NCBI RefSeq assembly: GCF_021611515.1
Contig: NZ_CP090960.1
Span: forward strand, 1,984,001-2,048,000
DNA from: Mariluticola halotolerans
Lineage (GTDB): Bacteria; Pseudomonadota; Alphaproteobacteria; Rhizobiales; Devosiaceae
Direction: 5' to 3'
DNA: 64,000 bases
This document shows positions 17,787-25,354 of this stretch, piece by piece. Numbering within the stretch: position 1 is the stretch's first letter; each line of letters begins with the position of its first letter. The position numbers and the translations under genes are program-made. The notes beneath the pieces were generated by a model that was not told where the DNA came from, did not search any database, and saw nothing but the letters and a program-made list of their open reading frames with translations.

Positions 17787-18145
17787 GCCTGTTCGAACGG
17801 GCCGAATTTGAGACCTTTATTGCCGGCCTGCCCGCGGTTGAAATCGTGCACCAATGGGGCGATGCATCCGTTGGCAAGGTCGGCGGCAAGATTTTTGCCA
17901 TTCTGTCGGTCTGGAACCGGGACGACCGGTTTCAGATCAGCTTCAAATGCTCGGATATGAGCTTTCAACTGCTGCCCGAACTCATGGGCGTGGAAAAGGC
18001 CAAATATCTGGCACGTGCCAAATGGGTGCAGGTGGCACCGGACTCAGCGCTCAGCGAAGATGACATTGCCGCCTATATCATTGAAGCGCACCGGATTATT
18101 GTAGGCAAACTGCCGCGCCGTGTGCGCGAAACGCTCGACCTTTAG
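17783..18145 (+). CDS. MmcQ/YjbR family protein
   Basis: A 120-aa protein of the MmcQ/YjbR fold, a small alpha/beta double-wing domain with weakly supported DNA binding. Family-like parts are [15 protein letters not shown] near residues 31-45 and the [20 protein letters not shown] stretch near 76-95. The start is a GTG overlapping the msrA stop (GTGA), so it is translationally coupled to msrA. An in-frame upstream start at 17720 lies inside msrA and is not needed. The biochemical role is unknown. Confidence 0.82.
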   Translation: MSLFERAEFETFIAGLPAVEIVHQWGDASVGKVGGKIFAILSVWNRDDRFQISFKCSDMSFQLLPELMGVEKAKYLARAKWVQVAPDSALSEDDIAAYIIEAHRIIVGKLPRRVRETLDL

Positions 18146-18228
18146 ACCCTTTGTACAATTGCAATGGGACTTGCGCGGGGTAAAACTGTCTGCAAGATGT
18201 GCGGATATTCTCCCAAGGGGACAATGTC

Positions 18229-18807
18229 ATGCAAAGAATTTTTCTGGGTCTGGCGACACTGGTTTTTTGTGGCTTTCTGGCGGGTTGCGCGACGCTGAAC
18301 AAAGCCGAATGCGAGGCCGGCGACTGGCGCAGCCTTGGCATGGCCGATGGCAGCAAGGGATATCCGCTTTCCTATATCGATGAACACATGACCGCCTGCG
18401 CCAAGCACGGCATTTCTGTGGACCGCACCGTTTATGCGGCGGGGCGCGAGGAGGGGCTGCAAAACTATTGCCGGATTGACAAGGCGGAGAGCGAAGGGCT
18501 GGCCGGACGGCCGAACTACAATTCGTGCACCGGCGATATCGGGATCAGCTTCAACCGGATCTATGACAAGGCGCGGATCGTGCAAAAGACCGGACAAGAG
18601 ATCACGGTTGCCAGAGGACAGATGGACACGGCGCTGGAACGCATAACCACCCCGGGGCTGACGGACGCGCAACGGCTGGCCATCAAGGGCGAAATCTCCA
18701 ATGCGCAATTAAAGATTGAACTGCTGGAAGACCGGCGGCGGCTTGAAGAACGTGACTTGCGCGCAACCTTTGATGCCGAGCAACGCCGCCTGGCCAAAAG
18801 CGGCTGA
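18229..18807 (+). CDS. DUF2799 family lipoprotein
   Basis: A 192-aa predicted lipoprotein: a hydrophobic signal ending in the lipobox LAGC with the modified cysteine near residue 19. The DUF2799 core follows, with CEAGDWRSLGMADGSKGY and the conserved cysteine-containing stretches HMTACAKHG, NYCRID and YNSCTGDIG. The C-terminal third is charged and helical, probably coiled coil. The ATG at 18229 has AAGGGGAC 6 nt upstream and is preferred over a frame start 10 codons earlier. A hairpin terminator follows. Confidence 0.85.
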   Translation: MQRIFLGLATLVFCGFLAGCATLNKAECEAGDWRSLGMADGSKGYPLSYIDEHMTACAKHGISVDRTVYAAGREEGLQNYCRIDKAESEGLAGRPNYNSCTGDIGISFNRIYDKARIVQKTGQEITVARGQMDTALERITTPGLTDAQRLAIKGEISNAQLKIELLEDRRRLEERDLRATFDAEQRRLAKSG

Positions 18808-18818
18808 ACCGGAAGAAG

Positions 18819-18846
18819 AAAAGGCGGCCACCGGGGCCGCCTTTTT
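18819..18846. terminator. Bidirectional Rho-independent terminator
   Basis: An 11-bp stem (AAAAGGCGGCC and its complement, 18819-18829 with 18835-18845) with a 5-nt loop and a T run on either strand. It sits between the convergent DUF2799 lipoprotein and peroxiredoxin genes and can end both. Confidence 0.9.
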
Positions 18847-18868
18847 GATTTGCAATGCTGTCCGGCCC

Positions 18869-19504
18869 TTATGACTTCGGCTGGGCAACAATACGCAGAT
18901 AGGGTTTGACCTCTTTCCAGCCATTGGGGAATTTGGTCTTGGCATCTTCGTTGGAGACGGCGGGGACGATGATGACGTCTTCGCCATTCTTCCAGTTGAC
19001 CGGGGTTGCGACCTGATGCTTGGCCGTCAGCTGCAGGCTGTCGATAACGCGCAGAACCTCATCAAAATTACGGCCTGTGGAGGCGGGATATTCGATCTTG
19101 AGCTTGACCTTCTTGTCCGGCCCGATGACGAAGACCGAGCGCACGGTCAGCGTGTTGTCGGCATTGGGGTGGATCATGTCATAAAGACGCGCCACCTTGC
19201 CTTCGGGATCAGCCAGAAGCGGGAAGTTGAGCGCGGAACCTTGCGTCTCTTCAATGTCCTTGCCCCAACCGGCATGATCCTCAAGCTTGTCGACCGAGAG
19301 GCCAAGAACCTTGACGCCACGTTTTTCAAACTCGGGCTTCAGCTTGGCTGTGTAGCCCAGCTCGGTGGTGCAAACGGGGGTGTAATTTTTGGGGTGCGAG
19401 AACAGGACCGCCCAGCTGCCGTCAATATAATCATGGAAATTGATGGTGCCTTCAGTCGAATCTGACGTGAAATCTGGGGCGGTGTCGCCGATAAGAATGG
19501 CCAT
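18869..19504 (-). CDS. 1-Cys peroxiredoxin (Prx6 family)
   Basis: A 211-aa thiol peroxidase that reduces hydrogen peroxide and organic peroxides. The peroxidatic cysteine is in TPVCTTELG (about residue 47). No resolving cysteine is present in the C-terminal part, and the long C-terminal domain (VATPVNWKNGEDVIIVP) is that of the 1-Cys Prx6 group. The ATG at 19504 has GGAGGA 4-5 nt upstream, better than the in-frame ATG four codons earlier, which overlaps that signal. It is monocistronic, with convergent termination shared with the lipoprotein gene. Confidence 0.94.
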   Translation of the reverse strand: MAILIGDTAPDFTSDSTEGTINFHDYIDGSWAVLFSHPKNYTPVCTTELGYTAKLKPEFEKRGVKVLGLSVDKLEDHAGWGKDIEETQGSALNFPLLADPEGKVARLYDMIHPNADNTLTVRSVFVIGPDKKVKLKIEYPASTGRNFDEVLRVIDSLQLTAKHQVATPVNWKNGEDVIIVPAVSNEDAKTKFPNGWKEVKPYLRIVAQPKS

Positions 19505-19674
19505 ATGGTCCTCCATGCGTGGCGCCGGAATGGCGCGTCATCTGTTACTAGAATATTGGCTTAGGCGCTGCGGAATGCAGCCATGCCATGCGGAATGGTT
19601 TTACGTTTTATACCCGCGGCGCAACAAGCCATTCCCCGTTTTGCGCCGTGGATGAAAAAGCAGATAAATGCCGC

Positions 19675-20205
19675 TTATTTGACCGGCTGAACGCGCTGGG
19701 CGGGGGCCCCGTTGAGCCAATCGACCTCACGGCCGGCCAGCGGCACGACGGCGATCGACATTTTGGCCGAGCCCTGATTGAGTTCGCGTGCATGGGCCAG
19801 ATAGACCAGCGCGTCATTTTCCTTGTCATAAACACGGTTGATGACGAGGGTTTTCAAGATCACCGAGCGGCGTTCCTTGAAGACTTCTTCACCGTCCTTG
19901 TCCAGTGCGATATCGCCAATGGCAATCGGGCCGGTCTGAACGCAATCGAGCGAGGAATTGGAGGGGTCCTCGAACCAGTTGCCTTGCTGGAGGCGATCAA
20001 TGATCGAGCGATCGAAATAGGCGATGTGGCAGGTGACGCCATCAACCTTCGGGTCGTCAACCGCATCGACAACAATATCATTGCCGACCCAATCGACCCC
20101 GACCCGGCCGATCTCTTCGGCGCGTGCGGGGACCAGACCCAGCAGGATGGCAAACAGGGTGGCGAAAGCAAGCGCCGTGGCAAGGCGCGCCAGTTTCTTC
20201 GACAT
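19675..20205 (-). CDS. creA: CreA family protein
   Basis: A 176-aa exported protein. The signal peptide ends at VPARA, followed by the CreA core: IGRVGVDWVGNDIVVDA, GVTCHIAYFDR, and the NWFEDPSNSSLDCVQTGPI block (about residues 77-95). The two cysteines in these blocks may form a disulfide in the periplasm. The function of CreA proteins is not established. It stands alone, with no creBCD genes nearby. The length fits the family. Confidence 0.9.
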   Translation of the reverse strand: MSKKLARLATALAFATLFAILLGLVPARAEEIGRVGVDWVGNDIVVDAVDDPKVDGVTCHIAYFDRSIIDRLQQGNWFEDPSNSSLDCVQTGPIAIGDIALDKDGEEVFKERRSVILKTLVINRVYDKENDALVYLAHARELNQGSAKMSIAVVPLAGREVDWLNGAPAQRVQPVK

Positions 20206-20315
20206 TCATAGTCTCCCTTTGGGAATAACTGCCCCGCACTATGTGGGCATTGCCACAACAGGCTGCAAGCCTTGGCACGTATCGAGTTGGGAGTTTGGGG
20301 AGGAAAAGATGGCGC

Positions 20316-20591
20316 TCAACGATCAAGATGACCGAGGTCGCGATCAGGATCAATATGATCGCGCACCAGTTGTTTTAAGGCTTTCACATCCGGAAAGCCG
20401 CCATCGCGCTTGCGCTCCCAGACCAGATGGTCGCCGATATGGATTTCGAAAATCCCCCCGGTGCCGGGCACGAGAGTGACTGCGCCCAGTTCGAGCGAAA
20501 AAGTGGTCAACAGCTCCTGCGCCATCCAGGCTGAGCGCAGGAGCCAGTTGCACTGGGTGCAATAGGTTATGGTGAGCTTTGGCTTGTCCAT
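20316..20591 (-). CDS. SelT/SelW/SelH (Rdx) family redox protein
   Basis: A 91-aa thioredoxin-like protein with the redox motif CTQC at residues 11-14, in the position of the CxxU of selenoprotein W; here both residues are cysteine. The remainder (LVPGTGGIFEIHIGDHLVWERKRDGGFPD) matches the Rdx fold. A thiol-redox adaptor role is expected but unproven. It lies upstream of and codirectional with creA, with a 110-nt gap. Confidence 0.9.
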   Translation of the reverse strand: MDKPKLTITYCTQCNWLLRSAWMAQELLTTFSLELGAVTLVPGTGGIFEIHIGDHLVWERKRDGGFPDVKALKQLVRDHIDPDRDLGHLDR

Positions 20592-20630
20592 GCCCTATTC
20601 TAGCCCCTGCTGCGAGCGCACAACAGCCAT

Positions 20631-22214
20631 TTAGTGCCCGGTGCTGAGACGCCCGTGCTGCAGGTCATAATCGACGGCGACACCATAGCTGGGGTCATCG
20701 GGATTGGGCTCAACGAGCTGACCGGCCTTGGTCAACAGTTCCTTACAATCCTTGGACAAGTGGCGCAGTTTCAAGGTTGTGCCATTGGCCTGGTATTTGG
20801 CCGCCAGCGCATCAATGGCCTGCAGGCCGGAATGATCGACAACACGCGATTCCATGAAATCGATGATGACGGTTGCCGGGTCATTTTTGGGGTCGAACAG
20901 CTCGTTGAAGCTGGCAACCGAACCAAAAAACAGCGGGCCGGAGACGCGGTATACTTTCACGTCCTTGTCGGTTGGTTCGTTGACGGTTGTCGCACGCATG
21001 CGGGTGGAGGCGTTCCAGGCGTAAACCAGGGCCGAGATGATGACGCCGGCGACCACGGCGGTGGCCAGATCGGTCATGACGGTAACGATGGTCACAAGGA
21101 TGATGACCAGCGCATCGGAACGCGGCACGCGGGCCATGATGCGGATTGAGCGCCAGGCAAAGGTGCCGATGACGACCATGAACATGACGCCGACCAAAGC
21201 GGCCAATGGAATCTGCTCGATCAGGCCGGAGGCGAAGAGGATGAAGCTGAGCAAGAACAGCGATGCGCTGATGGCGGCCCAGCGGGTGCGCCCGCCTGAT
21301 TTCACATTGATCATTGACTGGCCGATCATGGCGCAGCCGCCCATGCCGCCGAAGAAACCGGTGACGACATTGGCCACGCCTTGCGCCACGCATTCCTTTG
21401 ATGCGCCACCGCGCGTATCTGTCATTTCGGAGACGAGATTAAGGGTCAGCAGCGATTCAATCAGGCCGATGGCGGCAAGAATAACGGCATAGGGTCCGAT
21501 GATCTGCAGGGTTTCCCAAGTGAGGGGCACCATGGGGATGTGGAAGGGCGGCAGACCGCCTTCAATGGAGGCCAGATCGCCAACCGTGCGCACATCGAGA
21601 TTAAAGCCGATGGCGATAATCGAGATCACGAGAATGCCAAGCAGGGGTGCGGGGACAATGCGGGTGATCATTTTGGGCGCAAACTGGATGATGGCCATGG
21701 TCAAAACGGTGAGGCCGAGCATCAAATAGAGCGGCATGCCGGTCATCCATTCGCCGCCGCCAACGCCATGGGCGCTGCCGGGACCGGCGGTAACGACGCC
21801 GGCGCTTTGAATTTTGAACTGGCCGAGCTGGGCGAGGAAAATGACGATGGCCAGGCCATTGACGAAGCCGAGCATGACCGGATGCGGCACAAGGCGGATG
21901 AACTTGCCCCATTGCATGGCCCCGACCACAACCTGAATGAGCCCCATCAGGACAACGGTCGCGAACAGATATTCGACGCCATACTGGGTGACGAGCGAGA
22001 CAATGACCACGGCAAGCGCGCCGGTTGCCCCGGAAATCATGCCCGGGCGGCCACCGATAAGCGCTGTTATCAAACCGATTGTGAAGGCCGCATATAGGCC
22101 GACGAGCGGATGCACGCCGGCGACAAAGGCGAAGGCCACAGCCTCGGGCACCAGTGCCAGCGCCACGGTGAGACCGGAGAGGATATCAATGCGGAACTGG
22201 GTGGCAGAAGGCAC
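20631..22214 (-). CDS. SulP family inorganic anion transporter with STAS domain
   Basis: A 527-aa membrane carrier: about 10-12 hydrophobic helices with the SulP signatures [22 protein letters not shown] near residues 23-44 and [12 protein letters not shown] short C-terminal STAS domain follows from about residue 410 ([16 protein letters not shown] ... [20 protein letters not shown]). Sulfate or bicarbonate are common substrates; the true one is unknown. The GTG at 22214 has GAAGG 7 nt upstream; a TTG-started extension to 22349 looks like noncoding sequence. Confidence 0.9.
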   Translation of the reverse strand: MPSATQFRIDILSGLTVALALVPEAVAFAFVAGVHPLVGLYAAFTIGLITALIGGRPGMISGATGALAVVIVSLVTQYGVEYLFATVVLMGLIQVVVGAMQWGKFIRLVPHPVMLGFVNGLAIVIFLAQLGQFKIQSAGVVTAGPGSAHGVGGGEWMTGMPLYLMLGLTVLTMAIIQFAPKMITRIVPAPLLGILVISIIAIGFNLDVRTVGDLASIEGGLPPFHIPMVPLTWETLQIIGPYAVILAAIGLIESLLTLNLVSEMTDTRGGASKECVAQGVANVVTGFFGGMGGCAMIGQSMINVKSGGRTRWAAISASLFLLSFILFASGLIEQIPLAALVGVMFMVVIGTFAWRSIRIMARVPRSDALVIILVTIVTVMTDLATAVVAGVIISALVYAWNASTRMRATTVNEPTDKDVKVYRVSGPLFFGSVASFNELFDPKNDPATVIIDFMESRVVDHSGLQAIDALAAKYQANGTTLKLRHLSKDCKELLTKAGQLVEPNPDDPSYGVAVDYDLQHGRLSTGH

Positions 22215-22391
22215 TGCAAAGCCTTCGGTGCTCGCAGCAAGGAAGCGATCAAACAAGAGACAAATCCATACGATTGGGCCGCAGGCAACATGATGGCGGC
22301 GGAATGACTGATGGCGAAGGCTTTTAAACTGTTCGCGGCTTGCCCGCAAGACACGGCACCAACCGGCAGGGCACGCCCCGTGGGCCTGCCA

Positions 22392-23222
22392 TTACCTGTC
22401 CCGGGCTGAACGCTTGAGGTGATGCTCCAGCCAGCGCACACCGAGGGACAGCGTGATGGTCATCACCAGATAAAGGAATGCAACGACATTATAGGTTTCA
22501 AAAAACTTGAACGTGCTGGCGGAATAGACTTTGCCGAGCTGGGTGATGTCCTGCACGCCGAGCGCGGAAACGAGGGCTGAATCCTTGATCATCGAGACGA
22601 AATCATTGCCATAGGGCGGCAGAATGGTACGGGCGGCCTGAGGGGCCACCACATGGCGGAAAGTGTGCCAACGGCCAAGACCGAGGGCACGAGCTGCTTC
22701 AACCTGCCCCTTGTCGACCGCCTCGATGCCGGCGCGGAAGATTTCGGCCAGAAAGGCGGAATAGGCGATAGTGAGGGCAAAAATGGCGCGCCATGTGAAA
22801 TCGAACTGGCGCACGGTGAGCGGACCGAGAAGCCCCGCCTCGGTGAGCGGGTGCACCAGCCAGTTCCAGGCATCGACCAGAAAGGGCGCGCCGACAAAGG
22901 CGATATAGAACAGCATGACGAGGATGGGGATGCCGCGCACAAGTTCGATATAGAAAGTGGCGAGTTCGCGCAGCCAGCGATTATTGCAGGTGCGCATGAC
23001 GGCCATGCCAAGCCCGGCGAGTGACGCAAACACAAAGGCCAGCGCCGTGACATAGAGCGTGGTGAATATGCCATTGGTCAGCGCCCGCAGAATGAGGCGG
23101 TAATCATTGCCTGCGAGAAACACCCAAAGGACAATAATGCCCAAAAGGGCCATGGCCAAAAGCCACCATGGCAATTGCCGGCGGGGTGGCTTGGGGCGGT
23201 AGGGGCTGTGTGGATCTGCCAT
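22392..23222 (-). CDS. Amino acid ABC transporter permease (HisM family)
   Basis: A 276-aa inner-membrane protein with about five helices. The EAA loop reads EAARALGLGRWHTFRHVVAPQAARTILP (about residues 178-205), and the IELVRGIPILVMLFYIAF block is typical of polar amino acid permeases. It is encoded just after its binding protein (43-nt gap). No ATP-binding subunit follows: the next gene downstream is SulP. Confidence 0.93.
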   Translation of the reverse strand: MADPHSPYRPKPPRRQLPWWLLAMALLGIIVLWVFLAGNDYRLILRALTNGIFTTLYVTALAFVFASLAGLGMAVMRTCNNRWLRELATFYIELVRGIPILVMLFYIAFVGAPFLVDAWNWLVHPLTEAGLLGPLTVRQFDFTWRAIFALTIAYSAFLAEIFRAGIEAVDKGQVEAARALGLGRWHTFRHVVAPQAARTILPPYGNDFVSMIKDSALVSALGVQDITQLGKVYSASTFKFFETYNVVAFLYLVMTITLSLGVRWLEHHLKRSARDR

Positions 23223-23265
23223 AAACGGATGTGTCCGGGCGCAGCGCTGCGCCCGGACGTTTCAA

Positions 23266-24063
23266 TTACTGTCCGGCGCTATATTCGTAGAACCATTTGC
23301 GGTTCAGGGCTTCAACTGTACCATCTGCCTTCATCTCGGCGAGGGCTGCGTTGATGGGCGCGGTCAGATCTGAACCTGGGGTGAGAATGAAACCGAATTC
23401 CTCGCTGCCCAGAGCATCGCCCACCAGCTTGAAGGCACCGGGATTGGCACCGATATAACCATCGGCCGCCGTCTTATCCATCAGGACCATATCGACATCG
23501 CCCGATTTGAGCGCCTGCACCGACGCGCCGAATGTATCGAACAATTTGATGCGCGGCGTTGCCTCATCACCATCAAGCACTTCGTAAACGGCGACATAGA
23601 AATTGGTGGTGCCGGGCTGTGCCCCGATCAGCAGATTTTCATCGGCGGCGAAGGCGTCCGGCCCTTTGATGCGGCTTTCATCAGCACGCACCAGCATGAA
23701 CTGCTCGGAGACCATATAAGGGTCGGAGAAATCGACCTGACCCTTGCGCTCGTCAGTGATGGTGATGCCATCCATGCCGACATCGAACTGACCATCGCGC
23801 ACGGCCTGGATCATCGTATCCCAGGCGGTAATCTGCCAGTCGACCTTGGCGTTGAGGCGCTTGGCGATTTCATTCATCGCGTCATATTCCCAGCCAATGC
23901 CCTCCCCGGTTGCAGGATCGGCGAAATTGAGCGGGGTATAGGCGTTTTCGGTAACGGCAACGATGGTGCGGCCATCAAGATCGGGCAGATCATTGGCAAT
24001 AGCTGTACCCGCCAGGCCGAATGCGAGCAGACCGGCAGCAGCCAGATTGAGAACTTTATGCAT
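23266..24063 (-). CDS. Polar amino acid ABC transporter substrate-binding protein
   Basis: A 265-aa periplasmic binding protein. The signal peptide ends at GTAIA. Two lobes follow the SBP_bac_3 pattern, with TENAYTPLNFADPATGEGIGWEYDAMNEIAKRLNAK and the VGMDGITITDERKGQVDFSDPYM motif near residues 94-116, where the ligand carboxylate-binding arginine is expected. The ligand is probably an amino acid. It is the first gene of a two-gene unit with the permease, divergent from the dehalogenase gene. Confidence 0.93.
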   Translation of the reverse strand: MHKVLNLAAAGLLAFGLAGTAIANDLPDLDGRTIVAVTENAYTPLNFADPATGEGIGWEYDAMNEIAKRLNAKVDWQITAWDTMIQAVRDGQFDVGMDGITITDERKGQVDFSDPYMVSEQFMLVRADESRIKGPDAFAADENLLIGAQPGTTNFYVAVYEVLDGDEATPRIKLFDTFGASVQALKSGDVDMVLMDKTAADGYIGANPGAFKLVGDALGSEEFGFILTPGSDLTAPINAALAEMKADGTVEALNRKWFYEYSAGQ

Positions 24064-24213
24064 GAGATTTCCCCAGTTTCAGCGATCGCCGGGATAACCA
24101 CCGGCTTTGGCGGCGAGATTACCCAGTTGTGGCCGGTCCGGTCCAGTGGGGCAGAGAAGTTATTTGCGCACGCTCCCCGACAGCCTAGACTGGTGTTTTG
24201 ATGGCGAGGGACA

Positions 24214-24900
24214 ATGACAATGGCCAAGGTGCGCGGGATTGCGTTTGACGCTTATGGAACCCTGTTTGATGTCTATGCGGTGGGCGCGCTTGCCGAGCAG
24301 TTCTTTTCCGGCCAAGGCGCTGTGCTGGCAGAGACCTGGCGGGTGGCGCAGATTGACTACAGCCGCATCAGGGCATTGTGCGGCCGCTATCGTGATTTCT
24401 GGGCCTTGACCGGGGACGCACTGGACTTTGCGGCCGACAAGCTTGGCCTGTCGCTGACGCCTCGTCACCGTCAGGCACTAATGGACCAATATGCAGCGCT
24501 GACCGCGTTTCCAGAAAATCTTGAGGTGTTGAAAGGGCTAAAGGCTGACGGCCTGAAACTGGCCATTCTCTCCAACGGGACGCCGGCCATGATTGAGAGC
24601 GCTGTTACCGCTGCGGGGATGAGGGGAATATTCGACCATATTCTGAGTGTCGATGCGGTCAAGACATTCAAGACAGCGCCAGAGGCTTACCAGATGGGAC
24701 CGGACGCCTTTGGATGCGATGCGCGGGAAATCGTTTTTGTTTCATCGAATGGATGGGACGTGTGCGGGGCGACCTGGTTCGGCTATCAAAGCTTTTGGGT
24801 CAACCGGGCGGGCAATGCGCTCGACCGGCTTGGTGTCAGCCCGCATGGCGAGGGCAAATCCCTCGCCGACCTGCCGGGCTTTGTGGCGGAAAGGCGCTGA
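24214..24900 (+). CDS. Haloacid dehalogenase, type II
   Basis: A 228-aa HAD hydrolase of the L-2-haloacid dehalogenase type. The nucleophile Asp12 is in AFDAYGTLFDV, motif II is ILSNGTP, and motifs III/IV lie around KTFKTAPEAYQMGPDAF and FVSSNGWDVCGA. The last motif, with Asn then Asp, is characteristic of dehalogenases rather than phosphatases. A second ATG at 24220 is better spaced from GAGGG than the first. It ends exactly where the convergent YegP gene's stop begins, so the two genes share a boundary with no spacer. Confidence 0.9.
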   Translation: MTMAKVRGIAFDAYGTLFDVYAVGALAEQFFSGQGAVLAETWRVAQIDYSRIRALCGRYRDFWALTGDALDFAADKLGLSLTPRHRQALMDQYAALTAFPENLEVLKGLKADGLKLAILSNGTPAMIESAVTAAGMRGIFDHILSVDAVKTFKTAPEAYQMGPDAFGCDAREIVFVSSNGWDVCGATWFGYQSFWVNRAGNALDRLGVSPHGEGKSLADLPGFVAERR

Positions 24901-25269
24901 TTATTTTGTCAGGTCTTCGGTGGGGGCGCCGGGGCCGTTCTTTTTGACCGAATCGATGCAATTCTGGGCGCTCGCCTTGGCCTTGTAGGTTTCCGAGATG
25001 ACCATGGGCTCGCCATTGGAGGCGACGAAGCGGACATAGAACTGGCCGTCTTTCGAGCCGACAATTTCAAAACGGTAGCCTTTGCCTTCTTCGTCCTTGG
25101 TCAAGTCAACAACAGCTGCACCGGGTGCGTTCTTCTTGATGGATTCAATGCAATTGGTGGCGCTGGCCTTGCCCTTGTAGCTTTCCGACCAGACCATGAC
25201 TTCTGAATTATAAACAAACTGCACGCCGAACTGGTCGTTCTTGCGCTCTACGATTTTGAATTTATGCAT
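24901..25269 (-). CDS. YegP family protein with two DUF1508 repeats
   Basis: A 122-aa soluble protein made of two tandem, related halves of about 55 residues: FKIVERKNDQFGVQFVYNSE and RFEIVGSKDGQFYVRFVASN, each ending in KASA.NCI.S.KKN.PGA. This is the DUF1508 duplication. Its biochemical function is unknown. It is single-copy here and convergent with the dehalogenase gene with no gap. Confidence 0.93.
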   Translation of the reverse strand: MHKFKIVERKNDQFGVQFVYNSEVMVWSESYKGKASATNCIESIKKNAPGAAVVDLTKDEEGKGYRFEIVGSKDGQFYVRFVASNGEPMVISETYKAKASAQNCIDSVKKNGPGAPTEDLTK

Positions 25270-25354
25270 TTGGTGACTGCCTCTTGCTGAATACTGGACC
25301 AGAACCGAGACACTAACAAATCTTGCCGGATATGGAAGCCTTTACTGGCTGAGA

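Noticed and set aside
20299-20479. A GGAGG followed by ATG (20309) on the plus strand, suggesting a small gene
   Set aside because: The frame is opposite the SelW-like gene, which has CxxC and full family length. The plus-strand product is highly charged with no features.
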